From Burkholderia cenocepacia (GTDB taxonomy: Bacteria > Pseudomonadota > Gammaproteobacteria > Burkholderiales > Burkholderiaceae), in the NCBI RefSeq assembly GCF_014211915.1, contig NZ_CP060040.1:434001-498000 (forward strand): 64,000 nucleotides of DNA, written 5' to 3'. A program made the position numbers and the translations under genes. Under the pieces are notes generated by a model. The model had not been told where the DNA came from. It saw only the letters and a program-made list of their open reading frames with translations, and did no database searches. The stretch's first letter is position 1. Every line of letters begins with the position of its first letter. This document shows, piece after piece, positions 1 to 8,875 of this stretch.

Positions 1-203
1 CCGCGCGCCTTGAGCACGACGAAGTTGCCGTATTTCTGGAAGCCGATGCGCAGCCGCGTGCCGCTGTCGTCGGCCCGGGCCGGTGCGGCCGCGAGCGGCC
101 CGAGCGCGAGCCCGGCCAGCCCGGCGGCCGCGCCGTGCAGCCACTGGCGGCGGCGCGGGTTCGCCGGGGTCGTTTCAAGGTCTGCGTGCGGTGTGTCGTT
201 CAT
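1..203 (-). CDS. ABC sulfonate/nitrate-type substrate-binding protein, N-terminal fragment
   Basis: Only the first 67 codons lie in the window; the gene runs off the left edge. The product starts MNDTPHADLE, has a twin-arginine-like stretch (PRRRQWL, about residues 17-23), a hydrophobic Ala/Gly/Leu core and a likely cleavage region near APARAD. The mature start, LRIGFQKYGNFVVLK, is typical of SsuA/TauA-family periplasmic binding proteins. It probably binds an alkylsulfonate-like ligand, as does the transporter encoded at 5103-8772, but the binding domain is not visible so the ligand cannot be judged. The Tat signal is inferred from the motif only. Confidence 0.7.
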   Translation of the reverse strand, partial: MNDTPHADLETTPANPRRRQWLHGAAAGLAGLALGPLAAAPARADDSGTRLRIGFQKYGNFVVLKAR

Positions 204-413
204 CGAGGCGTCCTGCTGGCGGGTTCACGGGGCGCGCGCGAAGGTGGCGCGGGCGCAGGGCCGGGCCGGATGCGGGCGACGCACGCAACGGGCCGGCCCG
301 CGCCGGAGTCGAGACGATACGGGCCGGCGGGACGACGGCCAACCAATGAATCCGCATATGCAAATCAGCGGCCGGACGATACGTGAATGGCGACGCGGCA
401 GGGCGCCCCGCGC

Positions 414-821
414 TCACGCGGTGACGAGCAGGCTTTCCTCGATCGAATCGACGCGGTCCGGATAGAACGCGAGGTGCCCGCGAATCGATTCGACGGCCGG
501 ATTCGGATGCTCGTATGTCCATACCGCGTTGGTCGAGCGTTCGCCGCCGGCCGGAATCGAGTAGTACGCGCAATCGCCCTTGTACGGGCAGTAGGTCGCG
601 TGATCGGTGCGTTCGAGCAGCGACATGTCGGCGTCCTCGCGCGGAATGTACAGCACGGCCGGGTAGCTGGCCTCGCGCAGCACCAGCGCGTGGCGCGTAT
701 CGGCGACGACCTTGCCGGCGACCTTCACGACCACCCGCGACGAATGCGGTTCGATCAGGATCGGATGATCGGGGCCCGGCGACTTCACGGGACGAGAGGG
801 CGTATCGGGGTTGATCGACAT
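414..821 (-). CDS. DUF427 domain protein
   Basis: A 135-residue soluble protein with no signal peptide. The sequence matches the small DUF427 family: a beta-rich fold with the segment TYCPYKGDCAYYSI near residues 76-89 and the conserved AVWTYEHP followed by a C-terminal GHLAFYPDRVD. Family function is not established. It stands alone, leftward, with about 210 bp to the next leftward gene and a 367-bp gap on its other side, so it is probably monocistronic. Confidence 0.8.
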   Translation of the reverse strand: MSINPDTPSRPVKSPGPDHPILIEPHSSRVVVKVAGKVVADTRHALVLREASYPAVLYIPREDADMSLLERTDHATYCPYKGDCAYYSIPAGGERSTNAVWTYEHPNPAVESIRGHLAFYPDRVDSIEESLLVTA

Positions 822-1188
822 TCGTGGTCCTCCAGAAAGAGCGGCGCGCTCGGACGCGCCGTGCCGGCACCTGCGCGCCAGGCGGATTCCCGCGCGCCGG
901 TGCCGGCGTGGGCCAACCGATACGATGCACCCATTTCACGGAGCCTGCAGGGGGACGGAAGGGCGCCCGCGGCCGTGCGCGAATGGCGCGGTCTCATGAC
1001 GGGGGGCGGGCGTCGCGGCGGGGTGCGCGAGCCTGTCCGCGGCGCTCGCATGGACATTCTCATGCAGCGGCAGCGGGATGCAGCCATGACGATAAGCAAC
1101 GCGGAATTAATTGGTAAGCGATCGGCGGGCGGCGCGCGAAGATCGACGGTCGTCATTCGCATGGCACCTCTTTCTTTCCTCCGTCACC
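822..1188. other. Intergenic region between divergent DUF427 and peptide-binding protein genes
   Basis: These 367 bp separate two divergently transcribed genes and should hold both promoters. The only AT-rich patch is around 1085-1115 (gataagcaacgcggaattaa). I see no convincing -35/-10 pair, inverted repeat or coding sequence. Confidence 0.5.
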
Positions 1189-2850
1189 ATGAAGAATCCT
1201 TTCGTTTCGTCAGCCGCGCGCCGGTCGCGCGGCGTATCGCCCGCCGGCGCCGCGCTTCGCTGCATCGCCGCGTCGTTGCTGCTGGCCGGCGCCGCGACGC
1301 ACGCGCTCGCGGCGCCCACGGGCAAGACGCTCGTGTACTGCACCGAAGGCAGCCCGGCCGGCTTCGATCCCGGCCAGCACACGACGAGCACCGATTTCGA
1401 TGCGAGCACGTACCCGGTCTACAACGGGCTCGTGCAGTTCAAGCGCGGCACGCTCGACCTCGAACCGGCGCTCGCGACGAGCTGGGACGTGTCGCCCGAC
1501 CAGCGCACGATCACGTTCCACCTGCGGCGCGGCGTGAAATTCCAGACGACCGCATGGTTCAAGCCGACGCGGCCGTTCCAGGCCGACGACGTCGTGTTCA
1601 CGTTCCGCCGGATGCTCGACCCGGACGATCCGTTCCGCAAGGCCTATCCGGTCAGCTTCCCGTATTTCAGCGATCTCGGCTTCGACCACAACATCGAACG
1701 CATCGAGAAGGTCGACGACTATACGGTGCGCTTCGTGCTGAAGTCGCCCGACGTCGTGTTCGTGCGCAATCTCGCGATGGCGTTCGCGTCGGTGCTGTCG
1801 GCCGAATATGCGGGGCAGCTCGCCACGCGCCATCGCGAGTCGGACATCAACCAGTTTCCGGTCGGCACGGGGCCGTTCGTGTTGCGTACGTACCAGAAGG
1901 ATGCGCTGATCCGCTACGACGCGAATCCCGACTACTGGAACCCGGACGACGTGAAGCTCTCGCGCCTCGTGTTCGCGATCACGCCCGATCCGGCCGCGCG
2001 GCTGCAGAAGCTCGTGGCCGGCGAGTGCCAGGTATCGGCGTTTCCGCGGCCGGCGGATCTCGAGACGGTGCGGCGCGATCCGAAGCTGACGCTGTTCTCG
2101 GGGACGGGCTTCAACGTCGGCTTCGTCGCGTACAACACCCAGCATCCGCCGCTCGATCGCGTCGACGTGCGGCGCGCGCTCGACATCGCGATCGACAAGA
2201 CGGCGATCATCAAGACCGTGTTCAACGGCGACGCGACGATCGCGACGAACCCGATGCCGCCCGCGCAATGGTCGTACAACCCGCGCCTGAAGGACGCGCC
2301 GCGCGATCCGGCCGCCGCGAAGGCCCTGCTCGCGCAAGCCGGCTTCCCGAACGGATTCGACCTCACGCTATGGGCGATGCCCGTGCAGCGCCCGTACAAC
2401 CCGAACGCGCAACTGATGGCGCAACTGATCCAGCAGGACTGGGCGAAGATCGGCGTGCGCGCGAAGATCGTCAGCTACGAATGGGGCGAGTACAACCGCC
2501 GCGCGAAGCACGACGGCCAGCACGACGCGATCCTGTACGGCTGGTCGGGCGACAACGGCGACCCCGACAACTGGCTCGGCACGCTGCTCGGCTGCGAGGC
2601 GGTGCATGGCAGCAACCTCGCGAAGTGGTGCAACAAGGACTTCGAGCAACTCGTGACCGCCGCGCGGTCGAACGGGGACGTCGCGAAGCGCACGGCGCTG
2701 TACGAGCAGGCGCAGGTGGTATTCAAGGATCAGGTGCCGTTCACGCCGATCGCGACGTCGATCGTGTCGTTGCCGATCTCCAGGCGCGTGCACGGGCTGA
2801 CGTTCTCGCCGCTCGGCGGGCACCGGTTCGACGGCGTGTGGCTCGATTGA
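1189..2850 (+). CDS. ABC transporter substrate-binding protein, dipeptide/oligopeptide (DppA/OppA) family
   Basis: A 553-residue secreted protein of the SBP_bac_5 family. The first 40 residues form a signal peptide (basic start, hydrophobic ASLLLAGAATHALA, cleavage before APTGKTLVYC). The mature part begins with the family's YCTEGSPAGFDP, and LEPALATSWDVSPD and TITFHLRRGVKFQ are the usual DppA/OppA landmarks. Length fits the family. The ATG at 1189 is chosen because it gives a complete signal peptide, but no clear ribosome binding site precedes it. No permease or ATPase gene follows, so this is an orphan binding protein that must use components encoded elsewhere. The ligand may be a peptide, opine or other small solute. 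Confidence 0.85.
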   Translation: MKNPFVSSAARRSRGVSPAGAALRCIAASLLLAGAATHALAAPTGKTLVYCTEGSPAGFDPGQHTTSTDFDASTYPVYNGLVQFKRGTLDLEPALATSWDVSPDQRTITFHLRRGVKFQTTAWFKPTRPFQADDVVFTFRRMLDPDDPFRKAYPVSFPYFSDLGFDHNIERIEKVDDYTVRFVLKSPDVVFVRNLAMAFASVLSAEYAGQLATRHRESDINQFPVGTGPFVLRTYQKDALIRYDANPDYWNPDDVKLSRLVFAITPDPAARLQKLVAGECQVSAFPRPADLETVRRDPKLTLFSGTGFNVGFVAYNTQHPPLDRVDVRRALDIAIDKTAIIKTVFNGDATIATNPMPPAQWSYNPRLKDAPRDPAAAKALLAQAGFPNGFDLTLWAMPVQRPYNPNAQLMAQLIQQDWAKIGVRAKIVSYEWGEYNRRAKHDGQHDAILYGWSGDNGDPDNWLGTLLGCEAVHGSNLAKWCNKDFEQLVTAARSNGDVAKRTALYEQAQVVFKDQVPFTPIATSIVSLPISRRVHGLTFSPLGGHRFDGVWLD

Positions 2851-2860
2851 TCGAAGTGGG

Positions 2861-2888
2861 GCCGGCGCGCCGCGTGCGCGCCGGCGTT
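2861..2888. terminator. Bidirectional intrinsic terminator candidate
   Basis: A perfect 10-bp stem (GCCGGCGCGC, loop cgcgt, GCGCGCCGGC) lies between two convergent genes ending at 2850 and 2896. The T tract is short (GTTTG on the plus strand), so efficiency is uncertain. Confidence 0.6.
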
Positions 2889-2895
2889 TGCCGCA

Positions 2896-3843
2896 TCAGT
2901 TGAGTGCGACGGCGGCCGCGGCCTCGACCGGCGTGCCTTCGAGCGCGACCGACGGGCGGCCGTCGGGGCCGACCGGCACGTCGCCGATGAGCGTCGTGCG
3001 ATACAGCTGGCGATCGAAGTCGAGATCGAAGATGTCGACGGGCGCGAGATGCGCGGTCGCGCGGTTGTCCCAGAACGCGATGCTGCGCGGTTCCCACTTG
3101 AAGCGGATCGTGAATTCCGGCCGCGTCACGTGCTCCCACAGCAGTTCGAGCAATGCCTGGCTCTCGCGCGGCGTCAGCCCGACGATCGATTTCAGGAAGC
3201 TCGGGCTCACGTACAGCGCGCGTTCGCCGGTCTCCGGATGCACGCGCACGAGCGGATGCTCGGTCACGAGCGGGCGGCGCTCGACGGCGTCGTCGAATGC
3301 GCCGGTCGCGCGCGCGCCGGGCGGCGGCGTGAAGCGATGGATGCCGCGCAGGGTATCGACGAAGCCGCGCAGCGGCGCGGACAGCGTTTCGTACGCGCGT
3401 ACGAGGTTGGTCCAGTGCGTGTCGCCGCCGTACGGCGGGATCGTCACGCCACGCAGGATCGAGGCCCACGGCGGGTTCACGGCGGCCGTCACGTCGGTGT
3501 GCCAGCCGGTCCAGGGCCGGCGTACCGGTTCGCCTTCGAAGCGCGTCGCCTTGCGATGCTTCGAGATCGAATAGACGGCCGGATGGCCGTCGACGTGCCC
3601 GAACACCGGGTGGCCGACCGTCGGCTCGCCGAACTGCGCGGAGAACGCGACATGCTGCTCGTGCGTGAGGAATTGTTCGCGGAAGAAGATCACGCGCCAT
3701 TTCAGCAGCGCGGCGCGGATCGCCGCGATCTGCGGCGTGGTCAACGGTTGCGTGAGGTCGACGCCGCGGATTTCCGCACCGATGTGGGCGGACAGCGGGA
3801 TCACGTCGACCGGCTGGGCGGCGGGTTCGAGTAGGGCGCTCAT
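2896..3843 (-). CDS. TauD/TfdA-family 2-oxoglutarate-dependent dioxygenase (distal copy)
   Basis: A 315-residue cytosolic Fe(II)/2-oxoglutarate dioxygenase. The metal-binding facial triad is visible as H115-x-D117 (GWHTDV) and H265 (NRATAHLA), followed by Arg residues suited to 2-oxoglutarate binding. Family members oxidise taurine, alkylsulfonates or alkyl sulfates to release sulfite or sulfate. It is the last gene of the leftward sulfonate-transport operon, 157 bp after a second TauD-like gene, so the two may divide a substrate range between them. AtsK-type alkylsulfatase and TfdA-type activity are alternatives. The start at 3843 gives the standard TauD N terminus; the frame is open further upstream but without family similarity. 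Confidence 0.85.
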   Translation of the reverse strand: MSALLEPAAQPVDVIPLSAHIGAEIRGVDLTQPLTTPQIAAIRAALLKWRVIFFREQFLTHEQHVAFSAQFGEPTVGHPVFGHVDGHPAVYSISKHRKATRFEGEPVRRPWTGWHTDVTAAVNPPWASILRGVTIPPYGGDTHWTNLVRAYETLSAPLRGFVDTLRGIHRFTPPPGARATGAFDDAVERRPLVTEHPLVRVHPETGERALYVSPSFLKSIVGLTPRESQALLELLWEHVTRPEFTIRFKWEPRSIAFWDNRATAHLAPVDIFDLDFDRQLYRTTLIGDVPVGPDGRPSVALEGTPVEAAAAVALN

Positions 3844-4000
3844 GCGACGCTCCTGGCGGAAGTGAACGAGGGAGACGGGCGACATCGTGGCGCGTGCACG
3901 CGTCGATCCGGTGGTGCGAGGTTCATGGCGGGTGTCCTCCAGAGAGGCGCGCGACGGCGCGCGGAAAAGAGCGCCGCCGCGTGACGTGGGTACGTCGACG

Positions 4001-4954
4001 TTATTGCAGCGTGGCGCCCGGCCCCTTGAGCAGGACGCTCTGGCGGCCGTCGATGCCGACCGGCACGTCGCCGTGAACGGTCGCGCGGCGCACGACGCGG
4101 CGCGCATCGCCGTAGTCGTTGATCGCGTAGTGCTGGGTCGCGCGGTTGTCCCAGATCGCGACGTCGCCTTCCTGCCAGTTCCAGCGCACGGTGTTCTCGA
4201 GGCGCGTCACGTGTTCGTGCAGCACCTGCAGCAGGTGCGCGGAATCCTGCGACGACAGCCCCTTGATCTTCTGCACGAAGTGCCCGAGCACGAGCGTGCG
4301 TTCGCCGGTTTCCGGATGCACGCGCACGACCGGATGCTCGGTTTCGTAGACGGTCGACGTGAATACTTCGCGGTAGCGCTTCAGTTGCGTATCGTCGGCG
4401 TGCACGTGCGTCGACGCATAGTCGTACGCGTTCGTATGCAGCGCCCACAGCGTGTCGGCGAGCGCGCGCAGCGGGTCGGGCAGATTCGCGTACGCGGCGG
4501 CCGTGTTGGCCCACACGGTATCGCCGCCGAACGGCGGGATCACGACCGCGCGCAGGATCGAGATCTTCGGGTACGCGTCGACGAAGGTCACGTCGGTGTG
4601 CCACGAATTGGCGCGTGCGCCGTGCGCGGAATCGAGTTCGAGCAGGGCAGCGCTGCCGTCGACGGACGGCACGGTCGGGTGCGCGACCGTGTCGCCGAAG
4701 CGGCGGGCGAAGGCTTCCTGCGCGGTGTCGTCGAGATGGTGCTGGCCGCGGAAGAACAACACCTTGTGGCGCAGCAGCGCGGCGTGGACCGCATCGAACG
4801 TCGCGTCGTCGAGCGTGGCCGACAGCCGCACGCCGGAAATTTCGGCGCCGATCCGGCCGGCGACCTGACGAAGCTGAAGCGGGACGGTGGCCGTGCGCGG
4901 CGCGGCGTGCGAAGCAGGCGAGGGCGAGTGAGCGGCGTGCTGGACATCGGACAT
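4001..4954 (-). CDS. TauD/TfdA-family 2-oxoglutarate-dependent dioxygenase (proximal copy)
   Basis: A 317-residue Fe(II)/2-oxoglutarate dioxygenase with the triad H119-x-D121 (SWHTDV) and H275 (NRATQHYA), and a basic RRVVRR stretch just after it for 2-oxoglutarate. The start at 4954 is supported by AGGAG seven bases upstream. It lies 148 bp downstream of the transporter ATPase gene in the same direction. Together with the gene at 2896-3843 it suggests intracellular desulfonation of what the ABC transporter imports. The copies resemble each other over the catalytic core but differ strongly in their N-terminal thirds, so they are not a recent duplication. Confidence 0.87.
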   Translation of the reverse strand: MSDVQHAAHSPSPASHAAPRTATVPLQLRQVAGRIGAEISGVRLSATLDDATFDAVHAALLRHKVLFFRGQHHLDDTAQEAFARRFGDTVAHPTVPSVDGSAALLELDSAHGARANSWHTDVTFVDAYPKISILRAVVIPPFGGDTVWANTAAAYANLPDPLRALADTLWALHTNAYDYASTHVHADDTQLKRYREVFTSTVYETEHPVVRVHPETGERTLVLGHFVQKIKGLSSQDSAHLLQVLHEHVTRLENTVRWNWQEGDVAIWDNRATQHYAINDYGDARRVVRRATVHGDVPVGIDGRQSVLLKGPGATLQ

Positions 4955-5102
4955 CGGGAGTCTCCTGGGAGTCGGGTCGGTCGAGTCTCCATTCAAGCAG
5001 GAGCCGCGCGGAACCGGAACCGATGAATCGTCACAACCTTAGCGTGCGCGCTGCGATGAACGATATGTGTCGTGATGCTGAACGATTCGATACGTCATGC
5101 GC

Positions 5103-5948
5103 CTACCAGGCGAGCCGCCATTCGCCGATCCGGTGCGGGCGCGCCGCGTCGAGGTGCTTGCCGCCTGAACCGTCGTCGCCCGGCGGCTCGCTGTCGTCGA
5201 AATCGGCGAGCACGGTGTCGCGCAAGCGCGCGAATGCCGGCGAATCGCGCCGGCGCGGGCGCGGCAGCGCGACGTCGACGATGCGCGCGATGCGGCCCGG
5301 ACGCGGCGCCATCGTGACGACGCGGTCGCCGAGATAGACGGCTTCGTCGACGTCGTGCGTGACCAGGATCATCGTGATGCGCTCCTGTTCCCAGATGCGC
5401 AGCAGTTCGTTCTGCATCTTCGCGCGGGTTTGCGCGTCGAGCGCGCCGAACGGTTCGTCGAGCAGCAGCACGCGCGGCCGGTTCACGAGTCCGCGCGCGA
5501 TCGCGACGCGCTGCGCCATCCCGCCCGACAACTGGTTCGGAAACGCGTGCTCGAAGCCGTTGAGCCCGACGAGCGCGATGTGCTCCGCGATCGCGCGCCG
5601 TTTCGCGGCGGCGTCCAGCGGCGCGTTGCGCAGCGCGGCGCCGATGTTCTGTTCGACGGTCAGCCACGGGAACAGCCGGTGATCCTGGAACACGATGCCG
5701 CGCTGCAGCGACGTGTCGCGCACGCGCTCGCCGCCGGCGTGGATTTCGCCGGTGTAATCGGTGTCGAGCCCGGCGACGAGCCGCAGCAGCGTCGACTTGC
5801 CGCAGCCGCTGGCGCCGACGATCGTGACGAATTCGCCGGCGCGCACGTGCAGCGACACGTCGTCGAGCACGGCGAGCGCCGCGCCGCGTTGCGCGTAGTG
5901 CTTGCTTACATGGAGGATGTCGAGCGAATCGGAGGCGAGAGTCGTCAT
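5103..5948 (-). CDS. ABC transporter ATP-binding protein, SsuB/TauB-like
   Basis: A 281-residue cytoplasmic ATPase for sulfonate-type import. Walker A is GASGCGKST at 45-53, the ABC signature LSGGMAQR follows mid-protein, Walker B is VLLLDEPFGALD, and the switch histidine is in LVTHDVDEA. These residues are all intact. It follows two permease genes in one leftward operon and precedes two dioxygenase genes, the usual make-up of sulfate-starvation loci. Substrate is inferred from context: alkylsulfonates, taurine or sulfate esters. Confidence 0.9.
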   Translation of the reverse strand: MTTLASDSLDILHVSKHYAQRGAALAVLDDVSLHVRAGEFVTIVGASGCGKSTLLRLVAGLDTDYTGEIHAGGERVRDTSLQRGIVFQDHRLFPWLTVEQNIGAALRNAPLDAAAKRRAIAEHIALVGLNGFEHAFPNQLSGGMAQRVAIARGLVNRPRVLLLDEPFGALDAQTRAKMQNELLRIWEQERITMILVTHDVDEAVYLGDRVVTMAPRPGRIARIVDVALPRPRRRDSPAFARLRDTVLADFDDSEPPGDDGSGGKHLDAARPHRIGEWRLAW

Positions 5949-5989
5949 GGCGGTCAGGAGAAGGGAGCGATACGGAAGGAACGGGCGCC

Positions 5990-6805
5990 TCAGCGCGCGA
6001 GGTCGCCGCGCCGGGCCAGCACCTTGCGCTCGATCGCCCGCGCGGTCGCGTTCAGTGCCCAGCCGGTCACGCCGACGACGATGATCCCGAACAGCACGAG
6101 ATCCATCCGGAACTGCTCGCTGCCGTCGATCAGCATGTTGCCGATCCCGCTGCCGGCGACGAGCAGGTATTCCGCGCCGAGCGTCGCGAGCCACGAATAG
6201 ATCAGGCCGAGATACAGGCCGGTGAAGATCGACGGCAGCGCGGCCGGCAGGATCACGTAGCGGATCAGCTGAAGCCGCGAGTAGCGCAGCGCGCGGGCGA
6301 CGTCGACGTACGTGCGCGGCACCGCGTGAATGCCGTCGCAGGTATGGGCGGCGACCGGCAGCAGCGCGGCGAGCGACAGGAACACGACCTTCGCGACGTC
6401 GCCGAGCCCGAACCACACGGAAATCAGCGGAATCCACGCGAACAGCGAGATCTGCTTGAACGTGTCGAAGCTCGGGCCGACCATCCGCGTGGCGACGCGC
6501 GACAGCCCGAGCACGGCGCCGAGCAACAGCCCGCCCGTCGCGCCGATCGCGAACCCGCACGCTTCGCGCGCGAGCGATGCCGACAACGCACGGCCGAGCG
6601 CGCCGCTCGTGGCCTGCGCCCACGCGGTGTGCAGCACGTCGGCGGGGCTGACGAACAGCCCGCTTTTCACGAGATGGGCGGAAGCGAGGGCCCACCAGCA
6701 CGCAAGTGCGGCGAGCGGCAGTACGAAGCCGCGCCAGTCGGGTGCATGCAGGCGGCGGGCGGGCGTGGCGGGCGGTGACGTTGACGGCGTGGCGGCGTGC
6801 GGCAC
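5990..6805 (-). CDS. ABC transporter permease, SsuC/TauC-like
   Basis: A 271-residue inner-membrane permease with about six hydrophobic segments. The ATPase-docking EAA loop is in the region around VDVARALRYSRLQL, followed by ILPAALPSIFTGLYLG, as in SsuC. The start is GTG at 6805, supported by AAGGAG eight bases upstream. It is the second of two adjacent permease genes (gap 35 bp), so the channel may be a heterodimer, unlike the homodimer expected for E. coli SsuC. Confidence 0.88.
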   Translation of the reverse strand: MPHAATPSTSPPATPARRLHAPDWRGFVLPLAALACWWALASAHLVKSGLFVSPADVLHTAWAQATSGALGRALSASLAREACGFAIGATGGLLLGAVLGLSRVATRMVGPSFDTFKQISLFAWIPLISVWFGLGDVAKVVFLSLAALLPVAAHTCDGIHAVPRTYVDVARALRYSRLQLIRYVILPAALPSIFTGLYLGLIYSWLATLGAEYLLVAGSGIGNMLIDGSEQFRMDLVLFGIIVVGVTGWALNATARAIERKVLARRGDLAR

Positions 6806-6840
6806 GGGCGACTCTCCTTCGATGGGGCGGGCGGCCCGGT

Positions 6841-7683
6841 TCAGCCGCGAAACGCGGACGGCACACCGCGGCGCAAGCGCGCTTCGAGTGCGTCGAGCGC
6901 CCGGTTGATCAGCAGGCCGACCGCGCCGACCACGACCACGGCCGCCATCACGAGATCGAGCTGGAACAGTTGCCGCCCGTACACGATCAGGTAGCCGAGC
7001 CCTTCGGACGACGCGACGAGTTCGACCACGACGAGCGCGAGCCACGACTTCGTGAACGCGAGCCGCACGCCGGTTGCGAGCGTCGGGATCGCGGCCGGCA
7101 GCACGACGTGGACGATGCGTTGCCGGCGCGTGTAGCCGAATCCGCGCGCGACTTCGTCGAGGGCGGGCGGCGTCTGGCGGAACCCCTGCAACGTGCTCAG
7201 CGTGACCGGGACGAGCGCCGCATGCGCGATCAGCAGGTACTTGAGCGGCTCGCCGACGCCGACGAGCAGCAGCAGGAACGGCAGCCAGCCGAGCACCGGA
7301 ATCTGCACGAGCGCATTGAAACTCGGCAGCACGTAGGCTTCCAGCGTGCGCGACAGCCCGAGCGCGACGCCGATCGACACCCCGAGCAGCGTGCCGGCCG
7401 CGAAGCCGACGAGCACGCGCTGCAGGCTGATCAGCGTGTGGCGCACGAGATCGCCGCTCGACGCGAGCTCGGCCAGCGTGTCGACCACGCGTTCCGGCGG
7501 CGGCAGGATTTGCGGTGCGATCCAGCCGCGCGCGCTGCCGACGCTCCACAGCGCGAACAGCAGCGCGGGCAGCACCCACGGCGCGAGCTGCCACGCGAGC
7601 CGTTTCAGCGCGGCCGAGCGGCGCGGCGGCACGGCGAGCGCGTGCGAGTCGGACGACGGGACGGAAAACGCGGTGTCGCTCAT
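6841..7683 (-). CDS. ABC transporter permease, SsuC/TauC-like
   Basis: A 280-residue permease with an N-terminal transmembrane segment after a cytoplasmic tail of about 30 residues. The EAA-loop region is DEVARGFGYTRRQRI followed by VVLPAAIPTLATGVRLAF. It sits directly between the binding-protein gene (22-bp gap) and the second permease gene, so it is the first membrane component of the operon. Two non-identical permeases point to a heterodimeric importer for sulfonates or related anions. Confidence 0.88.
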   Translation of the reverse strand: MSDTAFSVPSSDSHALAVPPRRSAALKRLAWQLAPWVLPALLFALWSVGSARGWIAPQILPPPERVVDTLAELASSGDLVRHTLISLQRVLVGFAAGTLLGVSIGVALGLSRTLEAYVLPSFNALVQIPVLGWLPFLLLLVGVGEPLKYLLIAHAALVPVTLSTLQGFRQTPPALDEVARGFGYTRRQRIVHVVLPAAIPTLATGVRLAFTKSWLALVVVELVASSEGLGYLIVYGRQLFQLDLVMAAVVVVGAVGLLINRALDALEARLRRGVPSAFRG

Positions 7684-7704
7684 CGGGGCGGGTCCGGTCA
7701 GGTA

Positions 7705-8772
7705 TCAGGTGAGGGGCTTGCCGGCGGCGTCGTAACGCGGCCAGTAGTTTTCGAGCTTCAACGTGCGCAATGCGTTGTCGAGATACTTCGGCTCGAACCA
7801 GCCGTCGACGTCGACCGGCTGGCGGATCAGCTTGAGGTTCAGCGCATCCTGGGCGACCGCCTTGTAGCGAGCGACGACGAACGGATCGATCAGCGGGGAC
7901 AGGCGTTCCTTCAGGCGCTGGTTCGCATAGTCGGCCTGCCACGACGAATACGGCACGCCGCTTTTCGCCCACAGCTTGAACAGCGCATCGCGGTTCGCCT
8001 CGTCGGACGACCATTGCGCGCCCTTCACGAACGCGGTGACGACGCGCTGCACGATGTCCGGGTGCGCGCGGTCGAAATCGTCGAGCACGAGCAGGTGGGT
8101 CTGGCGCGTCAGTTGCGGGCCGTCGTTCTGCGATTCGTAGATGATCTTCGCGAGGCCCGCGTCGCGCAGCTTGTAGAGCGCGTAATCGCCCACCGACGCG
8201 TCGATGCCTTTCGATGCGAGCGCGGCGAGCGAACTGGCGGCGTCGAGGTTGATCACGCGCAGGTCGCGTTCGCCGAGGCCGTTCTTCGCGAGCGCGTTGT
8301 CGGCGACGAGCTGCAGGTTGGTGCCGCGGAAGATCGACACGCGGCGGTCCTTCAGGTCCTTGATCGAGCGGATTGTCGAGTCGGGCGGCACCGCGATCTT
8401 GATGCCCGAGCGCACGCTCGCGGCGAGCAGCAGGCGGGTCTTGATCCCGTTCGAGCGCGCGAGCACGGCGGGCAGGTCGCCCTGGTACGCGAAGTCGAGC
8501 GCCTTGTTGGCGATCGCCTCGTTGACGGCCGGGCCCGCACCCTTGAAGAACAGCCATTCCACCTTGATGCCGTCGGCGGCGAATTCCTTTTCGACGAGCT
8601 GCTGCAACTGCACGGTGGCGGCGCTCGATCCGCCGAACGTCGGGGGATCGCCGGCGCCTTGCTGGGCGACGCCGATGCGGATGGTGGCGGGCTTGTCGGC
8701 GTGCGCGGCGGCGGCCGGCAACGCAAAAAGGGACGCGATCAGCAGCGATCGCAGCAGGCGCAGTGGGAGCAT
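7705..8772 (-). CDS. ABC transporter substrate-binding protein, SsuA-like
   Basis: A 355-residue periplasmic binding protein and first gene of the leftward operon 8772 to 2896. A signal peptide spans about residues 1-25 (LLRSLLIASLFALPAAAAHA). The mature start TIRIGVAQQGAG and the segment SIKDLKDRRVSIFRGTN match the SsuA/NMT1 fold. The neighbouring permeases, ATPase and two TauD-like oxygenases indicate an organosulfur ligand. The start was set at 8772 to give a clean signal peptide; in-frame upstream methionines would put charged residues in front of it. Confidence 0.88.
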   Translation of the reverse strand: MLPLRLLRSLLIASLFALPAAAAHADKPATIRIGVAQQGAGDPPTFGGSSAATVQLQQLVEKEFAADGIKVEWLFFKGAGPAVNEAIANKALDFAYQGDLPAVLARSNGIKTRLLLAASVRSGIKIAVPPDSTIRSIKDLKDRRVSIFRGTNLQLVADNALAKNGLGERDLRVINLDAASSLAALASKGIDASVGDYALYKLRDAGLAKIIYESQNDGPQLTRQTHLLVLDDFDRAHPDIVQRVVTAFVKGAQWSSDEANRDALFKLWAKSGVPYSSWQADYANQRLKERLSPLIDPFVVARYKAVAQDALNLKLIRQPVDVDGWFEPKYLDNALRTLKLENYWPRYDAAGKPLT

Positions 8773-8875
8773 GAATCGATGGATCCGGAACGTGGGAGAA
8801 CGAGGCCGGGCCGCAGCCCGTCGGGTCATTCTCGATGACGCCCCGGGGCCGGACAAGCAACGATTTGAACTATGC

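Noticed and set aside
387..2903. Very long open frame (838 codons) on the plus strand
   Set aside because: It runs over the opposite-strand DUF427 gene and out of frame through the peptide-binding protein gene. Its product is Arg/Ala-rich without any family motif, the usual shadow frame in GC-rich coding DNA.
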